Shown here piece by piece: positions 8,857 through 18,794 of a stretch of 64,000 nucleotides of DNA. The notes beneath the pieces were generated by a model, which saw only the letters and a list, made by a program, of their open reading frames with translations, made no database searches and was not told where the DNA came from. Numbering within the stretch: position 1 is the first letter of the stretch; each line of letters opens with the position of its first letter. The stretch lies in the NCBI RefSeq assembly GCF_900172265.1, contig NZ_FWFK01000007.1:1-64000 (forward strand), written 5' to 3'. The translations under genes and the position numbers were made by a program. The DNA is from Roseivivax jejudonensis (GTDB taxonomy: Bacteria > Pseudomonadota > Alphaproteobacteria > Rhodobacterales > Rhodobacteraceae).

Positions 8857-10035
8857 TCAGCCCTCGCGCAGTTCGGCCTCGATCGCCCGGCGCGACTTGC
8901 GCGCGCGCTCTGTCGCGGACTTGAGCTGCCCGCAGGCGGCCATGATGTCCTCGCCCCGCGGCGTGCGGATCGGAGAGGCGTATCCGGCCTTGTAGACGAT
9001 GTCGGCGAAGGCTTCGATCCGGCTCCAGTCCGAGCGCTCATAGGGCGCGCCGGGCCATTCGTTGAACGGGATCAGATTGATCTTCGCGGGGATGCCCTTG
9101 ATCAGGTTCACGAGGCGCCGCGCGTCCGCGTCGCTGTCGTTCACGTCCTTCAGCATCACGTACTCGAACGTGATGCGCTCGGAGTTCGACAGCCGCGGAT
9201 ACTCCTTGAGCGCCTTCAGAAGCGTCTCGATATTCCACTTCTTGTTGATCGGAACCAGCTTGTCGCGCACCTCGTCGGTCGTGGCGTGGAACGACACGGC
9301 AAGCTGGCAGCCGATCTCCTCGGCGCAGCGGGCGATCTCGGGCACGACGCCGGAGGTGGACAGCGTGATGCGGCGGCGCGAGAGCGCGATGCCCTCGCCG
9401 TCCATCGCGATCTTCATCGCGTCGCGCACGCCATCGAAGTTGTAGAGTGGCTCGCCCATGCCCATCAGCACGATGTTCGACAGAAGCCGCGTCTCGTTCT
9501 TCGGCGCGCCGCGCTCGGGCCACTCGCCCAGATCATCGCGCGCCAGCATGATCTGGCCCACGATCTCGCCCGGGGTGAGGTTGCGGACGAGCTTCTGCGT
9601 GCCGGTGTGACAGAACGAACAGGTCAGCGTGCAGCCGACCTGGCTCGAGATGCACAGCGTGCCCCGGTCTGCCTCGGGAATGTAGACGACCTCGACCTCG
9701 TGACCGCCGGCGATCCGCACAAGGTACTTGCGCGTGCCGTCGGCCGACACGGAGCGCGACACGAGCTCCGGCAGGGCGATGGTGAAGTGCTCTGTCAGCT
9801 TGGCGCGGAAGTCCTTGGCGAGGTTCGTCATCTGCGCGAAGTCGCGCACGCCCCAGTAGTAGACCCACTGCCAGACCTGGTTCACCCGCATCTTCACCTG
9901 TTTCTCGGGCGTCCCGATCGCCAGAAAGGCGTCGCGCATCTGAGCGCGCGTCAGGCCGACGAGGTTCGTCGGTCCCTCCGGCGCCTTGCGGGGGATCGTC
10001 ACGAGATCCTGTGTGATCGGGGCTGTGGCGGGCAT
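8857..10035 (-). CDS. rlmN: 23S rRNA A2503 / tRNA A37 C2-methyltransferase, radical SAM
   Basis: 392 residues. The radical SAM cluster motif CTLTCSFC provides C135, C139 and C142. The conserved VEVVYIPE stretch (E115) and the late methyl-carrying cysteine (C368 in MAACGQL) match RlmN, which methylates C2 of A2503 in 23S rRNA and A37 of some tRNAs through a methyl-cysteine intermediate. The ATG at 10035 has a strong GGAGGGAG site; an ATG 30 bases upstream and longer frames are less likely. It stands alone between the efflux operon and a secreted protein gene. Confidence 0.95.
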   Translation of the reverse strand: MPATAPITQDLVTIPRKAPEGPTNLVGLTRAQMRDAFLAIGTPEKQVKMRVNQVWQWVYYWGVRDFAQMTNLAKDFRAKLTEHFTIALPELVSRSVSADGTRKYLVRIAGGHEVEVVYIPEADRGTLCISSQVGCTLTCSFCHTGTQKLVRNLTPGEIVGQIMLARDDLGEWPERGAPKNETRLLSNIVLMGMGEPLYNFDGVRDAMKIAMDGEGIALSRRRITLSTSGVVPEIARCAEEIGCQLAVSFHATTDEVRDKLVPINKKWNIETLLKALKEYPRLSNSERITFEYVMLKDVNDSDADARRLVNLIKGIPAKINLIPFNEWPGAPYERSDWSRIEAFADIVYKAGYASPIRTPRGEDIMAACGQLKSATERARKSRRAIEAELREG

Positions 10036-10151
10036 CGAAGCTCCCTCCGGCGGCAAAGCACTCATATAGGACACGACCCGCCCCCGGGGCAACCGGGGAC
10101 GGGTCGGAGGATTTCGGGGCTCGGACGCGAGGCACACGCCCGGACCGCGCG

Positions 10152-10736
10152 TCAGCTGTCGGAGGCCTCGGCGTTTTCGGCGCTGGCCGACCCGTCGGAG
10201 GCGCAGCGGCTCTGGGCTTCTTCGTAGGCTGCGGTGAAGCCGAGAAGCGAGAACGTGTCCTCGGTGCGGGTCCCGCGCGACGACCGCGCGGTCACCACGG
10301 CATCCGCGCCGCGCTTCATGGCGGTGACCATGCGCGCATCGTCCTGCGGGGACGGCGGCCAAGCCCATTCACCCTCGGTGAACATCTCGAATTCCGAGCC
10401 TCCGATCTCGACATTCACGGTCGAGCCATCGGCGAACGGGTAGCCGCCGGTGAAGGTCACCTGTCCCTGCACATCGGCATCGGGGCGGAAGAATACCATC
10501 AAGAGGATGTCGCCGCGCGTCACCGACACAACGTTTCCGTCGCGGGTGTTCACGCTTTCCTTGTAGGTCGAGACGATCCAGCACTCCTGCTGCGGCTCGG
10601 ACTCCTCGAAGACCGACCAGTCGGTCATCGCGTCGACTCGGCTATCGCTCTCGTCGTCCTGTGCCTGGGCGACGCCCGCGGCTGCGCAGATCGCCAGCGC
10701 GGTCGCCGCGGCGACCCCTGCTCCCCTGAATGTCAT
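10152..10736 (-). CDS. IalB-like (invasion-associated locus B family) secreted protein
   Basis: 194 residues with a signal peptide (cut near AQA-QD, residue 25). The core [18 protein letters not shown], followed by a beta-rich region containing [14 protein letters not shown] and a late cysteine, resembles the IalB domain proteins common in Rhodobacteraceae and rhizobia. Two cysteines could form a disulfide. The molecular role is not known for most members; the name comes from Bartonella and does not imply virulence here. The ATG at 10736 follows a GGAGGCAAAG site. It is divergent from the asparaginase-like gene. Confidence 0.7.
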   Translation of the reverse strand: MTFRGAGVAAATALAICAAAGVAQAQDDESDSRVDAMTDWSVFEESEPQQECWIVSTYKESVNTRDGNVVSVTRGDILLMVFFRPDADVQGQVTFTGGYPFADGSTVNVEIGGSEFEMFTEGEWAWPPSPQDDARMVTAMKRGADAVVTARSSRGTRTEDTFSLLGFTAAYEEAQSRCASDGSASAENAEASDS

Positions 10737-10906
10737 GGCTTTGCCTCCAGCGGCCTTGAACCTCAATCGTGACCGGGTTGCGTCCGGTTTTCCGCGGTCT
10801 ATGCTCAATCAGACCGCTTGTCGACGGGCGAGACATTACCGCCATTGCGTGGAATGCGGAAACCCCCGTCGGCGAATGCTCGCCGAGACGTGAGGATACC
10901 TTCCCG

Positions 10907-11908
10907 ATGCTGTCGAACGCCGCTCCGCTCGCCGAAATCTGGCGCGGACCGATCCCCGAATCCGCCCATGCGGGGCACATCGTCGTGGCCGACGAAACCG
11001 GCGCCGTGACGCAGGCGTGGGGCGCGCCCGAGACGGTCGTTCTGCCGCGCTCCTCGGCCAAGATGATCCAGGCGCTGCCGCTCGTGGCCTCGGGCGCGGC
11101 GGACGCGGCCGGCCTGGCCGAGCGGCACCTCGCGCTGGCCTGCGCGAGCCACGAAGGTGCGCCGCTCCACGCCCGTGCCGTCGCCGAATGGCTCGACGCG
11201 CGTGGGCTGTCCGAGGCCGATCTGCTCTGCGGGCCAGAGCCCTCGCGCGACAAGGCGCTGCGTTTCGAGATGATCCGGGACGGAGAAACGCCGACGCAGC
11301 TGCTCAACAACTGCTCGGGCAAGCACGCGGGCTTCCTGACGCTGATGCAGCACCTGCGCGCGGGGCCCGACTACGTTGCGCCCGACCACCCGGTCCAGAT
11401 TTCGGCGCGCGACGCCTTCGAGGAGGTCACCGGACGCGACAGCCCGGGCTTCGGCATCGACGGCTGCTCGGCCCCGAACTTCGCCACGAAGATGGACGCG
11501 ATGGCGCGGGCGATGTCCGTCTTTGCCACGGCGCACCGGCGCGAGGACGCGCTGTCGCGCGCGGCGGCTCGGTTGGTTGAGGCGATGATCGCCTATCCGC
11601 TGGAGGTGGCGGGCGAGGGGCGGGCCTGCACGCTCCTGATGCGCGCGGCCCGGGAGCCGGTTGCGCTCAAGACCGGGGCGGAAGGGTTTTTCGTGGCGAT
11701 CCTGCCCGAGCGCGGGACCGGTATCGCGGTCAAGGCGGCGGATGGCGCGACGCGGGCGGCGGAGTGTGCGATCGCGGCGGTGCTCGTACGGCTGGGCGTT
11801 CTGGATCCCGAGCATCCGGACGTGGCGCGGTTTCTCCGACCCGAGATCCGGAACCGCCGCGGCCTGTCAGTCGGGCGCATCGAGCCTGCGGCCGACCTCC
11901 TGTCCTGA
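10907..11908 (+). CDS. Asparaginase II-type protein (AnsA/rhizobial asparaginase family)
   Basis: 333 residues with the hallmarks of the asparaginase II family: an early EIWRGPIPES region, the RSSAKMIQALPL and CASHEGAP motifs, LLNNCSGKHAGF and GIDGCSAPNF. The family includes the thermolabile L-asparaginase of rhizobia, which hydrolyses asparagine to aspartate and ammonia; other members are uncharacterised. It looks cytoplasmic. The ATG at 10907 is chosen because it has a GAGGAT site and leads directly into the family's start; the frame stays open 138 bases upstream. It converges on serB with 3 bases between the stops. Confidence 0.8.
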   Translation: MLSNAAPLAEIWRGPIPESAHAGHIVVADETGAVTQAWGAPETVVLPRSSAKMIQALPLVASGAADAAGLAERHLALACASHEGAPLHARAVAEWLDARGLSEADLLCGPEPSRDKALRFEMIRDGETPTQLLNNCSGKHAGFLTLMQHLRAGPDYVAPDHPVQISARDAFEEVTGRDSPGFGIDGCSAPNFATKMDAMARAMSVFATAHRREDALSRAAARLVEAMIAYPLEVAGEGRACTLLMRAAREPVALKTGAEGFFVAILPERGTGIAVKAADGATRAAECAIAAVLVRLGVLDPEHPDVARFLRPEIRNRRGLSVGRIEPAADLLS

Positions 11909-11911
11909 GGT

Positions 11912-12781
11912 TCAGGCAGCGAAGTCGGCCTTCGCGTAGCCCTGCAGGTACAAAAGCGCCGTCAGATCGCCGTGATTGACGCGCAGGTCACATTTTTCCT
12001 GAACGGACGGCTTGGCGTGGAGCGCGACCCCGGTGCCGGCGCGGCCGAGCATGCCGAGGTCGTTCGCGCCGTCGCCGACGGCCAGCACGTCGGCCTCTGA
12101 CAGGCCGAGGCGCGCGGTGATCTCGGACAACGCCGCGACCTTCGCCTCGCGACCGAGAATCGGCTCCGCCACGCGCCCGGTCAGCGTCCCGCCTTCGGCC
12201 AGAAGCGTGTTGGCGCGGTGCTCGTCGAAACCAAGTCGCGCGGCGATGCGCGAGGTGAACGCGGTAAAACCGCCCGACACCAGAGCGGCATGCGCGCCGG
12301 CGGCCTTCATCGTCGCGAGGAGCGTCTCCCCGCCCGGCATCAGCTCGATCCGCGTGGCGAGAACATCGTCGACGATCTCCTCGGGCAGGCCGGCGAGGAG
12401 CGCGACCCGCTCGGTCAGCGCGCCCTCGAAGCCGAGCTCGCCATTCATCGCCCGGGCCGTGATCTCGCGCACCCGCGCGCCAACGCCGGCGACCTCCGCC
12501 AACTCGTCTATGCATTCCTGCCGGATCATCGTCGAATCCATGTCGGCCAGCAGCATCTTCTTCTGCCGCCCCTTGGTCGGCTGCACGAGAAGGTCGGTCG
12601 ATTGCGCCTGCAGGTCCGTCCAGACGTCCCAACGGTTCGAGGGAATCTCTGGAACGTCGAACTCTGCCGCCTCGTCGGGAGCGAGCCAGCGTGCGTCCGA
12701 GCCGCCCCAGGCGTCGCGAAGCGCATGGACGAGCGAAGGGTCGAGCGCGCCGGGGCGCGCGATCAGGGAAGCGGTGAACAT
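11912..12781 (-). CDS. serB: Phosphoserine phosphatase
   Basis: 289 residues, HAD superfamily. The DMDST motif gives the nucleophile D80 and acid D82. SGGFT supplies the motif II serine region and GDGANDLGML the metal-binding motif. It performs the last step of serine synthesis, phosphoserine to serine. The N-terminal ~75 residues match the short regulatory-like region of SerB proteins. It is transcribed away from serC-serA across a 158-base gap, so the three dedicated serine genes sit together as a divergent unit. Confidence 0.95.
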   Translation of the reverse strand: MFTASLIARPGALDPSLVHALRDAWGGSDARWLAPDEAAEFDVPEIPSNRWDVWTDLQAQSTDLLVQPTKGRQKKMLLADMDSTMIRQECIDELAEVAGVGARVREITARAMNGELGFEGALTERVALLAGLPEEIVDDVLATRIELMPGGETLLATMKAAGAHAALVSGGFTAFTSRIAARLGFDEHRANTLLAEGGTLTGRVAEPILGREAKVAALSEITARLGLSEADVLAVGDGANDLGMLGRAGTGVALHAKPSVQEKCDLRVNHGDLTALLYLQGYAKADFAA

Positions 12782-12849
12782 GGGCGGAAGTTTCCGATAG
12801 CGGTCGCGCAGGGTCTCGAAACGTCAGTCCCGGCCGCTTTAGCGACATT

Positions 12850-12932
12850 TTGCGCCTTGTGAAACCGCGTGCCGCGCCGTAGCTCCGGCGGTGGGACACC
12901 CCTCCCCAACGAGGGGCGACTATCTGGAAGGT
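12850..12932 (+). ncRNA. Candidate structured serC leader RNA
   Basis: The region before serC can form two hairpins: CGCCG/CGGCG with a 6-base loop (12875-12879, 12886-12890) and CCCCTC/GAGGGG with a CCCAAC loop (12899-12904, 12911-12916). The second lies about 10 bases before the GGAAGG ribosome site. A conserved structured RNA called the serC motif was described upstream of serC in alphaproteobacteria. Position and hairpin layout fit it, but the consensus was not checked. It could control serC-serA expression. Confidence 0.45.
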
Positions 12933-12939
12933 TAGAGAC

Positions 12940-14094
12940 ATGGCGATGACCAAACCGGCGACGCGGCCGGCCAATCCGCGTTTTTCCTCGGGCCCGTGCG
13001 CCAAGATTCCGGGCTTTTCCCTCGACATGCTGAACGATGCGCCGCTCGGCCGCTCGCACCGCGCCAGCGTCGGCAAATCCAAGCTGGCGGCAGCGATCGA
13101 CGGCACCCGCGAGGTGCTGGGCGTGCCGGACGACTACCGCATCGGGATCGTTCCGGCCTCTGACACCGGCGCGGTCGAGATGGCGATGTGGTCGCTCCTC
13201 GGCGAGCGCAAGGCAACGATGGTCGCCTGGGAGAGCTTCGGTGCCGGCTGGGTGACCGATTGCGTCAAGCAGCTCAAGATCGACGCCGATATCGTCGAGG
13301 CCGATTACGGCCAGCTGCCGGACATGGCCGCGCTCGACTGGGACACGGACGTGGTCTTTACCTGGAACGGCACGACCTCGGGCGTGCGGATGCCGAACGG
13401 CGACGCGATCCCGGCGGACCGCGCCGGCCTGTCGATCTGCGACGCGACCTCGGCGGCCTTCGCGCAGGACCTGCCTTGGGACAAGCTCGATGTGGTGACC
13501 TTCTCCTGGCAGAAGGTGCTGGGCGGGGAGGCCGCGCACGGCATCCTGATCCTGTCGCCGCGCGCCGTCGCACGGCTCGAAAGCTACACGCCGCCGTGGC
13601 CGCTGCCCAAGATCTTCCGCCTGACCAAGGGCGGCAAGCTCAACGAAGGCATCTTTGAAGGCGCGACGATCAACACGCCGTCGATGCTCTGTGTCGAGGA
13701 TTATCTCGTCGCGCTCGACTGGGCGCGCTCGGTCGGCGGGCTCTCGGGCCTCAAGGCGCGCGCGGACGCGAACGCCCGGACCGTCTGGGATTTCTGCGAA
13801 GACCGCGACTGGATCGCCAACCTCGCCGATGATCCGGCGACACGCTCGAACACGTCGGTCTGCCTCAAGTTCACCGATGGACGGATCTCGGACGCCGAGG
13901 CGTTCGCCAAGGCGGTGCAGAAGCGGCTCGAGGCCGAGGGTGTGGCGCTCGACGTCGGCGCCTATCGGGATGCGCCTGCCGGTCTGCGGATCTGGTGCGG
14001 CGGCACGGTCGAAACGGCCGATGTCGAAGCGCTGATGCCGTGGATCGAATGGGCGTTCCACGCCGAGCTCGACGCGCAGGCGCAGGCCGCCTGA
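12940..14094 (+). CDS. serC: Phosphoserine aminotransferase
   Basis: 384 residues, fold type I PLP enzyme. SWQKVLGGE carries the PLP-binding lysine K192. The sequence belongs to the SerC subgroup shared by alphaproteobacteria and Methanosarcina rather than the E. coli type ([12 protein letters not shown] start). It converts 3-phosphohydroxypyruvate and glutamate to phosphoserine. It is the first gene of serC-serA, 97 bases upstream of serA. The ATG at 12940 follows a GGAAGGTTAG site; a second ATG at 12946 is possible. Confidence 0.95.
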   Translation: MAMTKPATRPANPRFSSGPCAKIPGFSLDMLNDAPLGRSHRASVGKSKLAAAIDGTREVLGVPDDYRIGIVPASDTGAVEMAMWSLLGERKATMVAWESFGAGWVTDCVKQLKIDADIVEADYGQLPDMAALDWDTDVVFTWNGTTSGVRMPNGDAIPADRAGLSICDATSAAFAQDLPWDKLDVVTFSWQKVLGGEAAHGILILSPRAVARLESYTPPWPLPKIFRLTKGGKLNEGIFEGATINTPSMLCVEDYLVALDWARSVGGLSGLKARADANARTVWDFCEDRDWIANLADDPATRSNTSVCLKFTDGRISDAEAFAKAVQKRLEAEGVALDVGAYRDAPAGLRIWCGGTVETADVEALMPWIEWAFHAELDAQAQAA

Positions 14095-14191
14095 ACTTCC
14101 ATTTCCGTCGCTCTTCGGCTCTTCGGGCGTCCCTGCGCGGACGCCCGGCAGGGCGGAGAAGCGTCCAGATATTCCTGACAGGACCAGACAC

Positions 14192-15787
14192 ATGGCACCC
14201 AAGGTACTGATTTCCGACAAACTGTCCGCGGCCGCCGTGCAGATCTTCAAGGATCGCGGCATCGAGGTCGATTTTCAGCCGGATCTCGGCAAGGACAAGG
14301 ACAAGCTCGCCGAGGTCATCGGCGATTACGACGGTCTCGCGATCCGCTCGGCCACCAAGGTCACCGAGAAGATCCTCGAGAACGCGACCAACCTGAAGGT
14401 CATCGGCCGGGCCGGCATCGGCACGGACAACATCGACAAGGACGCGGCCTCCAAGCGCGGCGTCATCGTGATGAACACGCCGTTCGGCAACATGATCACG
14501 ACCGCCGAGCACGCGATCGCGATGATGTTCGCCGTGGCCCGGCAGATCCCCGAGGCCTCTGCCTCGACGCATGCCGGCAAGTGGGAGAAGTCCAAGTTCA
14601 TGGGCGTCGAGCTGACCGGCAAGACGCTCGGGGTGATCGGCGCCGGCAACATCGGCGGCATCGTCTGCGACCGCGCGCGCGGCCTGCGGATGAAGGTCTT
14701 GGCCTACGACCCGTATCTTTCCCAGGAGAAAGCCGACTCGATGGGCGTCACCAAGGTGGAGCTCGACGATCTGCTGGGCCGGGCGGACTTCATCACGTTG
14801 CACGTTCCGCTGACCGACCAGACCCGCAACATCCTGTCGAAGGAGAACCTCTCCAAGACGAAGAAGGGCGTCCGCGTCATCAACTGCGCCCGCGGCGGAC
14901 TCGTCGACGAGGCGGCGCTCGCGGAGCTGCTGCAGTCGGGCCATGTCGCCGGTGCGGCTTTTGACGTCTTCGCCGAAGAGCCGGCGACGGAGAACCCGCT
15001 CTTCAATCTGCCGAACGTCGTCTGCACGCCGCACCTCGGCGCGGCGACGACCGAGGCGCAGGAGAACGTCGCGCTTCAGGTTGCCGAGCAGATGTCGGAC
15101 TACCTGCTGACCGGGGCGGTGACAAACGCGCTCAACATGCCTTCGGTGACCGCCGAAGAGGCCAAGATCATGGGCCCGTGGATCAAGCTTTCGGATCATC
15201 TCGGCAGCTTCATCGGGCAGATGACCGACGAACCGATCAAGGCGATCAACATCCTCTACGACGGCTCGGTCGCCGAGATGAACCTCGAGGCGCTGAACTG
15301 CGCCGTCGTCGCCGGCATCATGAAGCGCTTCAACCCCGAGACCAACATGGTGTCCGCGCCGCTCACCGCACGCGAACGCGGGATCCGGATCTCGACGACG
15401 AACCAGGCGCAGTCGGGGGCCTTCGAAGGCTACGTGAAAGTCACGGTGGTCACCGACGCACGCGAACGCTCCATCGCGGGAACGGTGTTTTCGGACGGCA
15501 AGCCGCGCTTCATCCAGATCAAGGGCATCAACATCGATGCCGAGATCGGCCGGCACATGCTCTACACCACGAACGAGGACGTTCCCGGCATCATCGGCAC
15601 GCTCGGCAACACGATGGGCTCGAACGGCGTGAACATCGCCAACTTCACCCTCGGCCGGAAGACGGCGAAGGGCGAGGCGATCGCGCTTCTCTACGTCGAT
15701 GCGCCGGTGCCCGACGACGTGATCGGAAAACTGAAGGCGACCGGCATGTTCCAGCAGGTTCGCCCGCTGCAGTTCGACGTCGCCTGA
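14192..15787 (+). CDS. serA: D-3-phosphoglycerate dehydrogenase
   Basis: 531 residues, the long type I SerA. An NAD-binding Rossmann domain (GVIGAGNIGG near 148-157) sits in a substrate domain with the catalytic set Arg in CARGG, Glu in AEEP and His in PHLGAAT. An intervening ASB-type domain follows (about 320-450), then a C-terminal ACT domain (HMLYTTNEDVPGIIG), usually the site of serine feedback. It catalyses the committed first step of serine synthesis. The second gene of serC-serA; a 14-bp palindrome overlaps its stop codon. Confidence 0.96.
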   Translation: MAPKVLISDKLSAAAVQIFKDRGIEVDFQPDLGKDKDKLAEVIGDYDGLAIRSATKVTEKILENATNLKVIGRAGIGTDNIDKDAASKRGVIVMNTPFGNMITTAEHAIAMMFAVARQIPEASASTHAGKWEKSKFMGVELTGKTLGVIGAGNIGGIVCDRARGLRMKVLAYDPYLSQEKADSMGVTKVELDDLLGRADFITLHVPLTDQTRNILSKENLSKTKKGVRVINCARGGLVDEAALAELLQSGHVAGAAFDVFAEEPATENPLFNLPNVVCTPHLGAATTEAQENVALQVAEQMSDYLLTGAVTNALNMPSVTAEEAKIMGPWIKLSDHLGSFIGQMTDEPIKAINILYDGSVAEMNLEALNCAVVAGIMKRFNPETNMVSAPLTARERGIRISTTNQAQSGAFEGYVKVTVVTDARERSIAGTVFSDGKPRFIQIKGINIDAEIGRHMLYTTNEDVPGIIGTLGNTMGSNGVNIANFTLGRKTAKGEAIALLYVDAPVPDDVIGKLKATGMFQQVRPLQFDVA

Positions 15788-15799
15788 TCGGCGCCGATC
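15786..15799. repeat. 14-bp perfect palindrome at the serA stop
   Basis: GATCGGCGCCGATC overlaps the serA stop codon. A related GGTCGGCGCC...GGCGCGCCGATC arrangement follows at about 15818-15841, so the region can fold into several GC-rich hairpins. There is no T-tract. It may protect the serC-serA message end or be a protein site. Confidence 0.4.
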
Positions 15800-15939
15800 G
15801 GCCCCGCACACGCTCCGGTCGGCGCCAAGGCGCGCCGATCGGAAACGCACGCGCCGCATAATCCCGGCAGCATGTCGGTATTGATCGCGGCGCCGGCCTG
15901 CGTTCCCCGTTAGACATCGGGTGACTACGGAGGCCAGCC

Positions 15940-18726
15940 ATGTCCGACACGATCCGCTTCACCCTCGACGGCCGCGACGTCGAAGCCGCCCCCGGCCAGA
16001 CCATCTGGGAGGTCGCGCACGGGCAGGGCCTGGTGATCCCTCACCTTTGTCATCGCCCCGAGCCCGGTTACCGCCCCGACGGGAATTGTCGCGCCTGCAT
16101 GGTCGAGGTCGACGGCGAACGGAACCTCGTCGCATCCTGCATCCGGCAGCCGACGGATGGCATGGTCGTCTCGACAGACACGCAGCGCGCCGCGACGGCG
16201 CGGAAACTGGTGATCGAGATGCTGGCCGCCGACCAGCCCGAACGGGCCGAGGCCCACGACCGGTCCAGCCATTTCTGGGAGATGGCCGATGCCGTGGGCG
16301 TCGCCGAGAGCCGGTTTCCGACGATGGAGGCCGACCGGATCCCGCTGCTCGACGACAGCCACGTGGCGATGCGCGTCAACCTCGACGCGTGCATCCAGTG
16401 CAACCTGTGCGTCCGCGCCTGCCGCGAGGTCCAGGTGAACGACGTGATCGGCATGGCCGGTCGCGGGCACGAGGCATTTCCCGTGTTCGACCAGGACGAT
16501 CCGATGGGCGCGTCCACCTGCGTGGCGTGCGGCGAATGCGTGCAGGCCTGCCCGACCGGGGCCCTGATGCCCGCGAGCGTCGTGAATGACGATCAGGTCG
16601 GCGATCGCGCCGACATCGACCGCGAAGTGCAGAGCGTCTGCCCGTTCTGCGGGGTCGGCTGCCAGGTGTCGGTCAAGATCAAGGACGACAGGGTCAAGTA
16701 TATCGAGGGCATCAACGGCCCTGCGAACGAGGGCCGGCTCTGCGTGAAGGGGCGTTTCGGTTTCGACTACATCCACAACGCGCAGCGCCTGACCGTGCCG
16801 CTGGTGCGCCGTGAGGATGCGCCCGCGAAGGGGCTGAACGTCGATCCGGCGAACCCGTGGACCCATTTCCGGGAGGCGACGTGGGACGAGGCGCTCGACC
16901 TCGCCGCGCGCGGTCTCGTCGACCTGCGGTCGTTCTACGGCGGCAAGTCGGTCGCCGGGTTCGGCTCCGCCAAGTGCACGAACGAAGAGGCCTATCTTTT
17001 CCAGAAGCTGATCCGTCAGGGATTCAAGCACAACAACGTCGATCACTGCACGCGGCTGTGCCACGCCTCGTCGGTCGCCGCGCTGATGGAGAACGTCGGC
17101 TCGGGCGCCGTCACCGCGAGCTTCAACGAGATCGAGAACGCCGACATTGCGATCGTGATCGGCGCCAACCCGACCGAGAACCACCCGGTTGCCGCGACGT
17201 ATTTCAAGCAGTTCGCCAAGCGTGGCGGCAAGCTCGTGGTGATGGACCCGCGCGGCCAGCGGGGGCTGCAGCGGCATGCGTGGAAGGAGCTGCGCTTCCG
17301 CCCCGGCACCGACGTGGCGCTGCTGAACGCGATCATGAACGTGATCGTCGAGGAAAAGCTCTACGACCGTCAGTATATCGAGGGCTTCACCGAAGGCTTC
17401 TTCGAGTTCCGCGACCATATCCGCGCCTTCACCCCCGAGCGCATGGCCGAGCTTTGCGGGATCGATCCGGGCACCATCCGCGAGGTCGCCCGCGCCTACG
17501 CGGATGCGCGCGCCGGCATGATCTTCTGGGGAATGGGCGTCAGCCAGCATATCCACGGCACGGACAACGCGCGCTGCCTGATCTCGCTTGCGTTGCTGTG
17601 CGGCCATGTCGGGCGGCCGGGCACCGGGCTTCACCCGCTGCGCGGACAGAACAACGTGCAGGGCGCGTCCGATGCGGGGCTGATCCCGCAGGTCATGCCG
17701 GACTACCAGTCGGTCACCGACGGCGAGGTGCGCGATCTCTTCCGCCACATCTGGCGCGGGACCGAGATCGACGCGCAGCCGGGACTGACGGTCGTCGAGA
17801 TCATGGACCGGGTCTATCGCGGCGAGATCAAGGGCATGTACGTGCTGGGCGAGAACCCGGCGATGTCGGATCCCGACGTGGAGCACGCGCGCAAGGCCCT
17901 GGCGCATCTCGACCATCTCGTGGTGCAGGACATCTTCCTGACCGAGACGGCCATGTTCGCAGACGTGATCCTGCCGGCCTCGGCCCTGCCGGAAAAGACC
18001 GGCACGACCACCAACACCAACCGTCAGGTGCAGATGATCCGCCGCGCGGTTCCGACCCCGGGGTCGGCGCGCGAAGACTGGGCGATCCTCGTCGATCTCG
18101 CCCGCCGGATCGGGCTCGACTGGGATTACAGCCACCCGCGCGACGTGTTCGCGGAGATGAAGATGTCGATGTTCTCGCTGCATCACATCACCTGGTCGCG
18201 GCTCGAGGCAGAGGGCGCTGTCACCTACCCGTGCAAGAGCCCGGACGAGCCGGGAGAGGCGGTCGTCTTCGGCGACGGCTTCCCGCGCCGTGCGGGCCGG
18301 GCGAAGTTTACGCCGGCGCGCGTGACGCCGCCGGCCGAGGTGCCCGACGATACGTTCCCGATGATCCTGACGACCGGGCGCCAGCTGGAACACTGGCACA
18401 CCGGGTCGATGACCCGCCGCGCGCCGGTGCTCGACGCCGTCGAGCCCGAGGCGACCGCCGGCATGCACCCCGCGACGCTGCGCGAACTCGGCGTGGCACC
18501 GGGCGGGCGCGTGCGCCTGACAACGCGGCGCGGCAGCCTCGAGGTCATGGCGCGGGCGGACCGGAACGTGGCGCGCGACATGGTCTTCCTGCCCTTCGCC
18601 TTTGTCGAGGCGGCGGCCAACATCCTGACCAACCCGGCGCTCGATCCCTTCGGAAAGATCCCGGAGTTCAAGTATTCCGCGGTGCGGGTCGAGGCCGCGG
18701 AAAGCGATGCGGTCGCGGCCGAATGA
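15940..18726 (+). CDS. Formate dehydrogenase alpha subunit (FdsA-like molybdoenzyme)
   Basis: 928 residues. An N-terminal 2Fe-2S domain has cysteines C37, C50, C53 and C67. Two 4Fe-4S sites follow (CIQCNLCVRAC at 151-161, CVACGECVQACP at 194-205), then another cluster motif CPFCGVGC (234-241) at the start of the bis-MGD molybdopterin domain. DHCTRLCH places C374 as the likely Mo ligand with H375 beside it, the position held by selenocysteine in E. coli FdhH. This is the architecture of the alpha chain of cytoplasmic NAD-linked formate dehydrogenases. The fdsG, fdsB, fdsC and fdsD genes are absent from the neighbourhood. The ATG follows a GGAGG site. Confidence 0.88.
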   Translation: MSDTIRFTLDGRDVEAAPGQTIWEVAHGQGLVIPHLCHRPEPGYRPDGNCRACMVEVDGERNLVASCIRQPTDGMVVSTDTQRAATARKLVIEMLAADQPERAEAHDRSSHFWEMADAVGVAESRFPTMEADRIPLLDDSHVAMRVNLDACIQCNLCVRACREVQVNDVIGMAGRGHEAFPVFDQDDPMGASTCVACGECVQACPTGALMPASVVNDDQVGDRADIDREVQSVCPFCGVGCQVSVKIKDDRVKYIEGINGPANEGRLCVKGRFGFDYIHNAQRLTVPLVRREDAPAKGLNVDPANPWTHFREATWDEALDLAARGLVDLRSFYGGKSVAGFGSAKCTNEEAYLFQKLIRQGFKHNNVDHCTRLCHASSVAALMENVGSGAVTASFNEIENADIAIVIGANPTENHPVAATYFKQFAKRGGKLVVMDPRGQRGLQRHAWKELRFRPGTDVALLNAIMNVIVEEKLYDRQYIEGFTEGFFEFRDHIRAFTPERMAELCGIDPGTIREVARAYADARAGMIFWGMGVSQHIHGTDNARCLISLALLCGHVGRPGTGLHPLRGQNNVQGASDAGLIPQVMPDYQSVTDGEVRDLFRHIWRGTEIDAQPGLTVVEIMDRVYRGEIKGMYVLGENPAMSDPDVEHARKALAHLDHLVVQDIFLTETAMFADVILPASALPEKTGTTTNTNRQVQMIRRAVPTPGSAREDWAILVDLARRIGLDWDYSHPRDVFAEMKMSMFSLHHITWSRLEAEGAVTYPCKSPDEPGEAVVFGDGFPRRAGRAKFTPARVTPPAEVPDDTFPMILTTGRQLEHWHTGSMTRRAPVLDAVEPEATAGMHPATLRELGVAPGGRVRLTTRRGSLEVMARADRNVARDMVFLPFAFVEAAANILTNPALDPFGKIPEFKYSAVRVEAAESDAVAAE

Positions 18727-18794
18727 CCGGGCATGACCGGCCCGCGGCGGGTCGTCGTGCGCCGCGCCGCGACGGGGCAGGGTAGGGGCCGGCG

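Noticed and set aside
16030..17070. Selenocysteine in the formate dehydrogenase
   Set aside because: The position corresponding to the E. coli selenocysteine is an ordinary Cys codon (C374) and there is no in-frame TGA.
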